DNA from: Pseudomonas vanderleydeniana
GTDB lineage: Bacteria > Pseudomonadota > Gammaproteobacteria > Pseudomonadales > Pseudomonadaceae
Assembly: GCF_014268755.2 (NCBI RefSeq)
Contig: NZ_CP077093.1
Location: 5,484,501-5,548,500 of the forward strand
Length of the DNA: 64,000 bases
Reading direction: 5' to 3'
The notes beneath the pieces are model-generated. The model was not told where the DNA came from and made no database searches. It worked only from the letters and a program-made list of their open reading frames with translations. How positions within the stretch are numbered: position 1 is the stretch's first letter; each line of letters opens with the position of its first letter. The position numbers and the translations under genes were made by a program. This document shows positions 44,722 to 52,981 of this stretch, in pieces.

Positions 44722-45876
44722 TCACCTCACTTGCTGCGTCGTTGGAAAATACCAGGACGAATGGCTCGTCTTGATGTAGCCCCCGGGCCCCGCCTGAAAC
44801 GAGCGCCCCTTGAATGGGTCGTCGCGAAGCTCGATGTCGAAGCGCACGCCATGGTTGCCCCAGCGGCGCTGGAAGTCCTCGATGAAGCGCCGGGCCTCTT
44901 CACGCTCGGCATCGTGCAGGTCGCCGACGATCCGCAATAGCACGGGCTCGCCCTGCCCGACCCGCTCATACGACAGCCCCAGGCGCTCCAGGCCCTGAGC
45001 CGCCAGCATCGCGGGCAGCTGCTCATCGATGAGCGCGAAGTCCACCTGCCGCACATAAGCGGCCTCGTCGAGCAACAGTCGCCGGACCTGCTGCCTGAGC
45101 TCGGCGTCAACCAGGCCTGGCGCCCCCCGCAGCACCCGCACACGATCAGGCTGCGACAGGTCAATCCGTACCACCTGCGATGCCGGAATCCGCTCGGCCA
45201 GCAACGACTCCAGGCGCCGGCTCTCCGCCTGTACATCCAGCACCGAGCTGGCGATGCCCTGCCGCATCAGTACCTGGCGACTCCAACTCGCATCGTGATC
45301 CGAGGTCACGAACACATGGACCCGCTCGTCCCGCCCCTGCAGGACCTTGATCGCGCCGCGGGTGCCGACGAGCAGCGCGGCAATGTCCGCCCGGGCACTG
45401 TCCATCGGCAACGACGAAACCGCCGCACACACCGCCAGCAGGATGAACAGCAGGAGGCTGACGACTAGCTTCCGGAGCCGTGGGCGCAGGCCACGGGCGC
45501 TCTTCAGCGGTTCGCTCGACAACGCCACCTCGAACAGATCCGGCGCCCAGGGCTCCCCCTCGGGCCGCAGGGCGACGAGCAGTTCGCCGATCCGCTCACG
45601 GCGCTGGAACACCACGTCGCGCAGTTCGACCTGCTCGCCCAGGATGCGCAGGCGCGCGCCCTCCGGGCCGAGCAGTACCTCGAAATTGCAACTGCGCCGC
45701 TCGACGGGAACGAAGATCGCCTCATCGGGCACCGCGGCCACCAGGCCTTCGTCGTCGAGCACATCAGCGGCTCCGACGATGAATAGCGTACGGCTGTTGC
45801 AGAGCCTGAACTCGCACCCTTGCAACAGGCCACTGCCCACTCTCAGCACGCAGGGTAAAAAGGGGTTATCCGACAT
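44722..45876 (-). CDS. sctD: T3SS inner ring protein SctD (PrgH/MxiG family)
   Basis: 384-residue single-span inner membrane protein forming the outer of the two inner-membrane rings. A cytosolic FHA-like domain (about 1-115) is followed by a membrane helix (about 145-165, VVSLLLFILLAVCAAV) and ring-building periplasmic domains. The ATG at 45876 is six bases after gaagagg; a GTG two codons earlier is less likely. First gene of the prgHIJK-org-type operon, about 110 bases after iagB. Confidence 0.92.
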   Translation of the reverse strand: MSDNPFLPCVLRVGSGLLQGCEFRLCNSRTLFIVGAADVLDDEGLVAAVPDEAIFVPVERRSCNFEVLLGPEGARLRILGEQVELRDVVFQRRERIGELLVALRPEGEPWAPDLFEVALSSEPLKSARGLRPRLRKLVVSLLLFILLAVCAAVSSLPMDSARADIAALLVGTRGAIKVLQGRDERVHVFVTSDHDASWSRQVLMRQGIASSVLDVQAESRRLESLLAERIPASQVVRIDLSQPDRVRVLRGAPGLVDAELRQQVRRLLLDEAAYVRQVDFALIDEQLPAMLAAQGLERLGLSYERVGQGEPVLLRIVGDLHDAEREEARRFIEDFQRRWGNHGVRFDIELRDDPFKGRSFQAGPGGYIKTSHSSWYFPTTQQVR

Positions 45877-45955
45877 CTCCACCCTCTTCGATGGGAAAGC
45901 GTCGGGCAGATGCTAGCCACGTCCGGCAGGCCGATCCTGATCGCCCGCCGTCGAC

Positions 45956-45971
45956 ATCGGAATATTCCGAT
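45956..45971. promoter_or_regulatory. 16-base perfect palindrome upstream of sctD
   Basis: atcggaatattccgat reads the same on both strands. It lies in the 109-base gap between iagB and sctD, about 80 bases before the sctD start, where the prgHIJK-type promoter should be. It may be an operator for a dimeric regulator. It is not a HilA-box type direct repeat as known from Salmonella, and the protein that binds is unknown. Confidence 0.45.
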
Positions 45972-45985
45972 CAGAAACGCCCCGT

Positions 45986-46426
45986 TCAGGGCACCAGAAC
46001 CCGATAGAAACGCCAGACCTTGCGTGCATAACGCTGCCGAGCCGCCTGGCGATCTCCGGCGCCACCGGCGTTGTAGGCACCCACCGCCGTCCAGCCATAA
46101 CCGTGCCGGGCAATGAACTGCGCCAGGATCGACGCCCCGACCCACACACTCAGGCAAGGCTCCTCAAGCAATCGCTGCTCGGTAATCCCCTGCCCGGATA
46201 ATCGGGGCAGATGCAGACTGTTGATTTGCATGAGACCGATGTCGCGACTGCCATCAGGGTTGTGATTCATCGCCTGCGGTCGCAGGCCGCTCTCCACATG
46301 GGCAATGGCATACAGCAGTTCCGGCTCGATGCCATGGGCGCGCCCGGCACTCTCCCAGCAGAAGGCTGGTGCCGCCCCCGCCCACATCAGCAGCCACCAG
46401 GCAAGCCACGGGTTGCTCCTGCTCAT
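45986..46426 (-). CDS. iagB: T3SS-associated lytic transglycosylase (IagB/IpgF family)
   Basis: 146-residue periplasmic enzyme that opens peptidoglycan for injectisome assembly. A signal peptide (about 1-23, LLMWAGAAPAFC) is followed by the SLT domain: HVESGLRPQAMN has the catalytic Glu45, then DIGLMQINSLHLP and GYGWTAVGAYNAGG. It starts two bases after the HilA-like gene stop, so the two are one operon, as hilA-iagB in Salmonella. Confidence 0.95.
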   Translation of the reverse strand: MSRSNPWLAWWLLMWAGAAPAFCWESAGRAHGIEPELLYAIAHVESGLRPQAMNHNPDGSRDIGLMQINSLHLPRLSGQGITEQRLLEEPCLSVWVGASILAQFIARHGYGWTAVGAYNAGGAGDRQAARQRYARKVWRFYRVLVP

Positions 46427-46428
46427 GT

Positions 46429-47847
46429 TCAGTCCGGCTGCCGCCCTGCCGATATCCCCGGGGGCGAGACCAGCTGCGCACAATGCGCCTGGATAACGGC
46501 ATACTGGTCACCGAGCAGCGGATGCTCGTCCGCCTGAGCCTCCAGCACGTCACGCGTCATGGCCAGGGCTGCCCAGGGATCGCGGGCAAAGACGATGCGG
46601 ATGCGCATCAGTTGGGCCGCGATCGCGCCGGGGTCTTGCCGCAGCGCCGCCTCCAGGCACGCCAGAGCCCGTTCATCGTGCCCCCCGGCCCAGTAATGCC
46701 AGCCCTGCAGATAGTGGATATCGGCCCGTTCACTGCCCGCCAGACAACGCTGGAACAGCACCTGGGCGGCATCGTCACAGCCTTGCAGGCTGGTGACCAG
46801 GGCGAGCCGCGCCAGCGCCTCTCGGTTGCCCGGTTCCAGCTCCAGCGCCCGGGCCAACGCATCGCGGGCATTGCCGATCGCCGACTGCTGATCGATCGCC
46901 CCCAGCAGGGACAGCGCCAGATAGGCGTCGGCCACCCCCCACCAGGGCGGCACATAGCTCGCATCCATCTGCAGGCACTGGCGAAAATACAACAAGGCCT
47001 CGCGCACGCTTTGCACGGTATGCCGCTGTAAACCGTGCATGCCCTGGAGAAAGGCCAACGCCACGGGGTAGGACGAACAACCGTCGGCGGCAGGACGCAC
47101 CTGGGGCAGATGACGGGCCACCATCGACACCATCGACCCGAGCACCTCCTCGCTCGTACCCTTGACGGTCATGGGACCATACACCAGATGGTGGCCGTGG
47201 CCGCGAATCAGTTCCACTGACAGTTCCAGCTGATCGCCGCAGGCCTGAAGGCGTCCACTCAGGTAGTAATCCGGCGCCAGCCGCTCCATCAGTTGCCGGG
47301 TATCGATCGCGCCGGCTCCCGCCATCGTCAGCGCCGCGGGCAGGATCCTCAGTGTGCCGTCGAATGCCGTCTTCAGTTGGCGAATCGTCGCCTCCTGAAG
47401 GCTCGACGACAACCGCTCATCCGCCTGGCGAAACGGCATCACCGCCAGCGAAGGCCCCGTCGGGGCCTCAACGGGGGGGGACACCAGTGCAGCCACCACA
47501 CCGGTAAAACGGTAGCCCTTGCCGTACACGGTCGCGATATAGCCGCGCTCGGCGCCGAGCAACTTGCGCAAGGCATAGATACAACGCGTCAACGACTCCT
47601 CCGCGGCATCACTGCCGGCCCAGACGCGATCGAGCAGATGGTCCTTGGTGACCAGTCGTCCGGCGCAGTCGAGCAGCAGGCGCAGGACCTGCAACTCCTT
47701 GGGCGGCAGGTGAACGACCTTTCCATTGCGCAACAGCACACCATCGCCTTGCAGTAGCCACTCGCCGAACGCGAACGATTGTTTCAGGAAGTTATCAGTG
47801 GCAAGGCCCATATCGTGCTTGAAACCTCTATGCAGATGGACTGACAT
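46429..47847 (-). CDS. HilA-like transcriptional regulator (winged helix plus tetratricopeptide-like repeats)
   Basis: 472-residue regulator with an OmpR/PhoB-type winged helix-turn-helix (about 25-115; PPKELQVLRLLLDCAGRLVT and SLTRCIYALRKLLG) and a long helical C-terminal part of TPR-like pairs (about 150-460). No receiver domain, so it is not phosphorylated by a two-component kinase. Domain order and position with iagB match HilA, the SPI-1 master activator, and make it the probable activator of this locus. The N-terminal ATG at 47847 has only a weak upstream site; 47811 is an alternative. Confidence 0.88.
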   Translation of the reverse strand: MSVHLHRGFKHDMGLATDNFLKQSFAFGEWLLQGDGVLLRNGKVVHLPPKELQVLRLLLDCAGRLVTKDHLLDRVWAGSDAAEESLTRCIYALRKLLGAERGYIATVYGKGYRFTGVVAALVSPPVEAPTGPSLAVMPFRQADERLSSSLQEATIRQLKTAFDGTLRILPAALTMAGAGAIDTRQLMERLAPDYYLSGRLQACGDQLELSVELIRGHGHHLVYGPMTVKGTSEEVLGSMVSMVARHLPQVRPAADGCSSYPVALAFLQGMHGLQRHTVQSVREALLYFRQCLQMDASYVPPWWGVADAYLALSLLGAIDQQSAIGNARDALARALELEPGNREALARLALVTSLQGCDDAAQVLFQRCLAGSERADIHYLQGWHYWAGGHDERALACLEAALRQDPGAIAAQLMRIRIVFARDPWAALAMTRDVLEAQADEHPLLGDQYAVIQAHCAQLVSPPGISAGRQPD

Positions 47848-48020
47848 TCAAGAACGAGCCCCAGACACTGCGGGGTTCGTCACGAGGAACCAGGCGACTA
47901 TAGAAACTTGGCCGACAACAATCCGTAGGACGTTTCTCCATAAAAACAAGAAAAACACCACATGTTTTGAGGATTCAAAAAACTTCACGCAACGGCAGAT
48001 AGGTAGCAGCAGAAGTATCC
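47848..48020. other. Intergenic regulatory gap, partly AT-rich, between iacP and the HilA-like gene
   Basis: 173 bases without a credible gene. From about 47930 to 48000 the sequence is strongly AT-rich (runs such as aaaaacaagaaaaacacc and ttcaaaaaactt), unlike the GC-rich surroundings. A TATAGT on the minus strand (47902-47897) lies about 50 bases before the regulator start without a good -35. This is the natural place for the promoter of hilA-iagB and for silencing by MvaT/H-NS-type proteins, which prefer such DNA. Confidence 0.5.
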
Positions 48021-48317
48021 CTAAAGGACGTCAGCAGCTTCCGCAACTCTACTGCACTGACGGGTATTTCCTACGAGGCGGCACACGTCCGCAATGGTGC
48101 GCCAGCTGGCCACGCCGTCCTCGGGCAAGTCGATCCGGAAGGCCTCGTTGAGCAGCATCACCATTTCGATGATGCCCATCGAGTCCAGGTACAGGTCCTC
48201 GATCAGCCGTGAATCGAGCAGGACCTGGCGTCGCTCCAGCTGGAAGTGGCCAGCCAGCAGGACCATGACCTGCTGTTCGATGAAGTGCTCGCAGTGGCCT
48301 GGTTTCAGATAGCTCAT
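48021..48317 (-). CDS. iacP: Secretion-system acyl carrier protein IacP
   Basis: 98-residue acyl carrier protein of the IacP/SPI-1 type. The phosphopantetheine serine is Ser46 in DLYLDSMGIIEMV, where metabolic ACP has DSL. Length and basic/acidic balance differ from acpP at 460-696. In Salmonella IacP helps translocation of some T3SS proteins. Placed directly after the tip gene as in Salmonella, with ggagaa eight bases before the ATG. Confidence 0.9.
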   Translation of the reverse strand: MSYLKPGHCEHFIEQQVMVLLAGHFQLERRQVLLDSRLIEDLYLDSMGIIEMVMLLNEAFRIDLPEDGVASWRTIADVCRLVGNTRQCSRVAEAADVL

Positions 48318-48400
48318 CGGTTGTTTCTCCAGCACAGGACACCGCCGGCGGCGCGTCCCGCAGGTTGCATCTTCGAGAAAGGGTGAAGGGGGCTGGTGGG

Positions 48401-49414
48401 TCAGGTGTGGCTCATGCTCTTGAGCATGTCCGCGAACTGGTTGATATGGTTGGAGAGGACCTTGATGAAGTTGTCGTGGGTCGAGTTGGCGCCGGAGTAT
48501 TTCTGCGTGTACTCCTGGAGCTTGTTCTTCAGCCGTTCACCCTGGGCATTGAAGCCGGTCTGCCAGGACTGGAAGAGCGCGCTGTCCCACGTCACCGAAT
48601 CACCGGCTGGCAGGTCCCGCAGCATCTGTTTCAGCGGGCCGGTGTCGAGCATGACGGAAAAATTCCCGTCGCCATCGTCTTTCAGGATGTCCGGATTGGT
48701 AGGGTCCAGGCCCAGCGTCCTGCACCACTGCTGCGCCGCCTCCTTGTCCGTGGTGGACCTTTCCGGAGGTTTGGGAAACAACACGCCGCTTGGCTTGTCA
48801 GGATTCTGCGGGTCAAAGGGTTCGACCTTGCTGAACGCATCGATCAGCTTTTCCAGGGCAGCTTTCAATTGCTTCACATTCAGCGTGATTTCCTTGCCTT
48901 CGTTGGTCGCTTCCATCCAGTCCTTGATCTTCGAGGTGATCTCGCGGTTGAACGCATCGAAAAAGGCCGAGTACTGCTGGACGATATTCTTGTAGACCTC
49001 CAGATAGCTGCCGCCGATCAGGTTGATCAGCTCGATCAGCTTGTCGAAAAACTCCGGTGTCTGCCCCGCCTGGTCTTCGGCCTGCGTGCGGACCTCGCCT
49101 GGAAGAGCGCCGTTGACTTCATTGATGATCGACCGTTGCCCGATCACGATCTCGTCGTTGCCCTCGACGATGCCGACGGAGAGTTCATCGAGTAATTTCA
49201 GGCGCTGCTCCAGCACCTTCTGCGTGTAGTCGCGCCGCTCCCCGTGGGCCTCCAGCAGCCGCTGCAGCTGACTCTGGACGGCCTTCAGCGCGACATCCAA
49301 TGGAGCCTTGGACCCACGGGGCAAGGCGACGGTTTCAGGAACCGGCTCCTCTGGCGTGGCCGGACGCCGGACCAAGTCCCAGTTCGAGGTGAGCCGGATG
49401 TTCGAGATATCCAT
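48401..49414 (-). CDS. sctA: T3SS needle tip protein SctA (SipD/IpaD/BipD family)
   Basis: 337-residue hydrophilic secreted protein expected to cap the needle and gate translocon insertion. N-terminal helical region (about 38-100, coiled-coil-like), central long helix (about 130-170, NIVQQYSAFFDAFNREIT) and the conserved C-terminus (NNFIK-like HDNFIKVLSNHINQF region) that packs on the needle. No membrane helix or cysteine-rich region. It begins at the sctB stop (one base shared). Confidence 0.92.
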   Translation of the reverse strand: MDISNIRLTSNWDLVRRPATPEEPVPETVALPRGSKAPLDVALKAVQSQLQRLLEAHGERRDYTQKVLEQRLKLLDELSVGIVEGNDEIVIGQRSIINEVNGALPGEVRTQAEDQAGQTPEFFDKLIELINLIGGSYLEVYKNIVQQYSAFFDAFNREITSKIKDWMEATNEGKEITLNVKQLKAALEKLIDAFSKVEPFDPQNPDKPSGVLFPKPPERSTTDKEAAQQWCRTLGLDPTNPDILKDDGDGNFSVMLDTGPLKQMLRDLPAGDSVTWDSALFQSWQTGFNAQGERLKNKLQEYTQKYSGANSTHDNFIKVLSNHINQFADMLKSMSHT

Positions 49415-50583
49415 CAGGCACGCACCAGAGCATCGATCATGCTGCTTTGCGAGTGATTGATCTGATCGAGGATCTCCATCAGCTTCTGCAACAACGCCGC
49501 ATCCCTGGTATCGACCTGCCCCTGCTCTTCCGCGAGGTTTTTCTGCACATTCTGGTTACTCTGCTGGAGTACGCCCCGCTCGTTCTGGACGACCTCCTCA
49601 AGCCGGATGGACGCATTCACCACATTGCTGACGACCGAGGACATCGAGCTCATGCTGTTGCCGATCGCGGCCAACTGATCCGGCTGGCGTGAGGCCAACT
49701 GGCTCATCCACTCGGAGGTCTCCCGACGCAGCCCGGCATCACTGATCAGCGTATTCAGCGAATGGCGATAAACCTCCTGTTCTTCAGGCTTGAGGACGTT
49801 CAAATGGTCGGGATCGTAGAGATCCTTGCGCAAGTCGGCCTGCAGGCGCCCGGCCTCCAGGGCATCGCTCCTGTTGGTGGTGATATCAGCCTGTTTGGCC
49901 TGGAAGCTCTTGATCGACAGGAACAGGCCGCCCCCCGACAAGGCACCGGCGGCCATCGCCATCCCGAGGCTGGAATACAGACTGGCATTGCCACCCTCAC
50001 GAATCGCCTTGCCCTGCTCCACCGCAGCATTGGCGGACATCACACTGAAGTGTCCACGCAACTGGGCATTGGCCAGCCGGGCGATATTGAAGGCGATGAT
50101 CGCTGTCAGCAGCACACCGATACGCTTCTCCCAGACGCTGGGGTCGAAACCCGACAACCCAGGGGTTTCGTCGCCGGCAGGCCGGACGACCGCGTTTACC
50201 ACCGCGTCCAGCTCGTGGTCGGGCAACCCGCTGATATCGGTCAGCCGTGTGAACTCCTCGTCGCCAAGCTGGCCGATCAGCCTGGCAAGACCGGCAAGGT
50301 CGAACGAGCCCAGTTCGCGCAACTTCCTGAGTTGCCGGTCATCCAGCGGACCCAGCAGCGTCGTCGATTCGACGTCGGTGAAACCCAGGACAGCCAGTGG
50401 CCCTTTCAACACCTCGACGCTGTTCGAATGCGCGGCACAGACCTGCCTGTCGAGCTGGTGCTGCAACGGGGTGCTGTCGAGCAGAGACTTCGCGGGAGAT
50501 GGCGGCAGCCCTGTGGCCGACTCGGGGGAAACGCCCCCACTGGGCACGGGTTGCATCAACGATAGATGGGAAATACCGTACAT
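49414..50583 (-). CDS. sctB: T3SS translocon protein SctB (SipC/IpaC/BipC family)
   Basis: 389-residue secreted pore-forming partner of SipB. Hydrophobic segments at about 150-180 (LLTAIIAFNIARLANA) and 205-225 (MAMAAGALSGGGLFLSI) are followed by a Gln/Asn/Ser/Glu-rich helical C-terminal half. In Salmonella this half also bundles actin; whether that function is kept here cannot be read. A ggaggt site stands before the ATG. It runs directly after sctE. Confidence 0.88.
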   Translation of the reverse strand: MYGISHLSLMQPVPSGGVSPESATGLPPSPAKSLLDSTPLQHQLDRQVCAAHSNSVEVLKGPLAVLGFTDVESTTLLGPLDDRQLRKLRELGSFDLAGLARLIGQLGDEEFTRLTDISGLPDHELDAVVNAVVRPAGDETPGLSGFDPSVWEKRIGVLLTAIIAFNIARLANAQLRGHFSVMSANAAVEQGKAIREGGNASLYSSLGMAMAAGALSGGGLFLSIKSFQAKQADITTNRSDALEAGRLQADLRKDLYDPDHLNVLKPEEQEVYRHSLNTLISDAGLRRETSEWMSQLASRQPDQLAAIGNSMSSMSSVVSNVVNASIRLEEVVQNERGVLQQSNQNVQKNLAEEQGQVDTRDAALLQKLMEILDQINHSQSSMIDALVRA

Positions 50584-50588
50584 GGGAA

Positions 50589-52379
50589 CTACCTCCGTTC
50601 AAGACTGATATTGCGAGCGACCTGCAGCGCCGCACCATGATCCTGCTGCACCCTGGCCATGAAGCGCTTCATCTGCTCGTCATTGTTCTGGATCGACCTG
50701 GCGAAGGTCTCCAGCGCCTCCTCCAGGTAACCTCCCAGCGCATCGACGATGGCCATGCTGACGCGGATATCGGCCAGATGCTCGGCGCCCTGTTTCTGGT
50801 GAATGCCGTTCTTGATCTGCAATCCCGACTGGGTGGCGGTACCGGCCGTCTGGACCACCGCGAGCAGCAGTTCGAGGCGGTTTTTCAATTGACTGATCGC
50901 CACCTCGTCGGTGGATGATGCCAATAGCCCACGCAGTTGCTCCGCCAGGCTGGCCAGACTCTTGCCCACGCTGTTCAAGCCCTGCTTGAGCAACTCGGGT
51001 ACCAGCCTGGAGAACGCATCGCCCAGTTTCTCGACGACCTTGTTCATCACCGAGCCAAGCACCGGTCCCGCCGCCTGGATCCCCACCACTGCGGCGGCGA
51101 TGACCATGACCACGGCGGCAATGGCCCCCATGATCGCGCCAATGATTTTCGCCTTGTCCTCGGGAACCCCCATTGCCATGAGGACCTCGCTGTACATGTC
51201 CGCCATCAGCTTGACCAGTTTCTGAAAGACCTCCATCACCGGCTTGATGGCCTTTTCCATGAACGAGTTGCCAGTCGCTTCCTTGACGATCATGTCCGAC
51301 AGCGAGGCCAGCACGCCGACGATGCCAATCGCTGCGGCGACCAGGGCTCCGGCGGCGGGAGCTGCCGCCCCGAGGGTGGCGACGGTACTGACCACCGCCA
51401 CCACCGCGCTGATTGCCATGACCAGCCAGCCGAGGATCTTGCCGATACAACCCATGGCCTTCTGGGCCGCCTCGGCCTTGCGCACCTCTTCCTGATATTC
51501 CTCGGACTTGATCCGCATGAACTCCTGACGGGCCGCCTGCATGGTGAGGAACAGTTCCTGATCGGCCTGCAACTGCCGATCGGCCGCATCACCCAGCAGC
51601 TCGATCAGCCTCGCCATCGCCAACGCGAGAGCCCCTGCGGCGTTCAGGTGCTGTTGTTCCAGCGCATCGCCGACAGGACGACCAGCCGCCTTGTCCTGGA
51701 TCTGCCGGGCCAACCCCTCGGCCCTGAGGGCAGCCAGCTTGGCACTGCCCAGCAGTTGCACATGGGTATCCGCAGCCTGCCGGAAACCTTGTTGAAGGCT
51801 ATCGACAGCGGCCTTGGCCTGGTCACGCCTGGCCTTGGCCGCGGCATACTCCGGTGAGGAGGGGCTCAGGGATGCCAGATGCGACTCGGCCTTCTCAAGC
51901 TCACCATGGGCCTGGTCGAGCCGGGCCTTCAACGCCTCCAGACGCTCCTGGCTGGTGTCGACCTCCCCCTGGGCCGCCACCAGCTCGGCCAGTGCCTCGG
52001 CATAATCGGCGGACAGCCGCTGCAACGCCTGCTGGGATGCATGTGCCATGGAACGCAGCATCGACAGCCGGTTCTTCAGGCTCTCCAGGTTGCTGTTGCC
52101 CAACAGCTCGACCAGTGAAGCGATCAACCGGACGAACTCGCCCTCGGCGCTCAGATGATCTTCGCCTGCGCGGGGTGGCGGTGGTTGCAGTCGCGGCCGG
52201 ATTTCGCTCCTGCTGCCACCCGCAGCCTGGTAGTCCACCGATTCCAGCCCAGCCAGCAGTTCATGGTTGAGCCGCTGGAACTCGTCGGTCCGGGCTGCCT
52301 TGCGGGCCGCCTCGGCATAGGGGCCCGCATCAGGAACAAGCCGGGGCCCCGAACCGGGGATCCCATGGATTTCTGTCAT
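50589..52379 (-). CDS. sctE: T3SS translocon protein SctE (SipB/IpaB/BipB family)
   Basis: 596-residue major translocator inserted in host membranes. A long coiled-coil half (about 110-300, with Ala/Glu/Gln repeats) is followed by two hydrophobic hairpin segments (about 318-365, VVAVVSTVATLGAAAPAAGA, and about 410-440, AAVVMVIAAAVVG), then a helical C-terminus. All are family features. Strong ggaggatca site before the ATG, which overlaps the chaperone gene by four bases. Confidence 0.93.
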   Translation of the reverse strand: MTEIHGIPGSGPRLVPDAGPYAEAARKAARTDEFQRLNHELLAGLESVDYQAAGGSRSEIRPRLQPPPPRAGEDHLSAEGEFVRLIASLVELLGNSNLESLKNRLSMLRSMAHASQQALQRLSADYAEALAELVAAQGEVDTSQERLEALKARLDQAHGELEKAESHLASLSPSSPEYAAAKARRDQAKAAVDSLQQGFRQAADTHVQLLGSAKLAALRAEGLARQIQDKAAGRPVGDALEQQHLNAAGALALAMARLIELLGDAADRQLQADQELFLTMQAARQEFMRIKSEEYQEEVRKAEAAQKAMGCIGKILGWLVMAISAVVAVVSTVATLGAAAPAAGALVAAAIGIVGVLASLSDMIVKEATGNSFMEKAIKPVMEVFQKLVKLMADMYSEVLMAMGVPEDKAKIIGAIMGAIAAVVMVIAAAVVGIQAAGPVLGSVMNKVVEKLGDAFSRLVPELLKQGLNSVGKSLASLAEQLRGLLASSTDEVAISQLKNRLELLLAVVQTAGTATQSGLQIKNGIHQKQGAEHLADIRVSMAIVDALGGYLEEALETFARSIQNNDEQMKRFMARVQQDHGAALQVARNISLERR

Positions 52380-52867
52380 TGCTGATCCTCCGTTGCTCGA
52401 CTATCGATATGACCCAAGGCATCGAGGTAGACCTGGGCCTGCCGACGCAAGTCGTCGTGGGTGACCCGTTCCACCACATACTCGAAACACAGCTTGGCCT
52501 TGCCGCCCTGCCCGAGGGCAAGCTGGCACTGGCCGGTGTAGAACATCGGGCGGTAGTCGTCCCGACCCTGGGCAAAGGCCACCGCATACAGCTCGATCGC
52601 CTTCTGGTGGTTGTTGCGCAACTGGTGTACCGCCGCCAGCCCCATCCAGTACTGGCTGTTGTAGAAGTCGTAGATGCACAGGAAGTGGAAGAACTTCTCC
52701 GCATCGTCCAGTCGCCCCTGTTCGTAGAACTCGTAGGCATAGGCATAAAGACTGTCCATCTGCTCATCGCTGATCCCGCGCACATCCTTGAGCGGCATGC
52801 CTTCCAGGACGGCCTGCACCGCCTCGAAAGCCATCTGTTCGTCCTCTTGCCTGTCTTTGCGACTCAT
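52376..52867 (-). CDS. sicA: T3SS translocator chaperone SicA/IpgC family
   Basis: 163-residue class II chaperone with tetratricopeptide-like repeats (about 40-145; YAYAYEFYEQGRLDDAEKFF, YWMGLAAVHQLRNNHQKAIE). It binds SctE and SctB before export. In Salmonella SicA is also co-activator of InvF, which is not seen in this window. It follows sctU after a 114-base gap and starts the translocon operon part. The start MSRKDRQEDEQM (52867) is taken at the typical N-terminus. Confidence 0.93.
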   Translation of the reverse strand: MSRKDRQEDEQMAFEAVQAVLEGMPLKDVRGISDEQMDSLYAYAYEFYEQGRLDDAEKFFHFLCIYDFYNSQYWMGLAAVHQLRNNHQKAIELYAVAFAQGRDDYRPMFYTGQCQLALGQGGKAKLCFEYVVERVTHDDLRRQAQVYLDALGHIDSRATEDQQ

Positions 52868-52981
52868 CGACCACACTCCTGAAGATGGCGCCTGCCTGAT
52901 TGACGCCTGCATTGAGCCAAAATCCCCGCCGCCCCACCGCCAAAATGCGCTCATGCGAACCTGCTGCCGGACAGGATCCGA

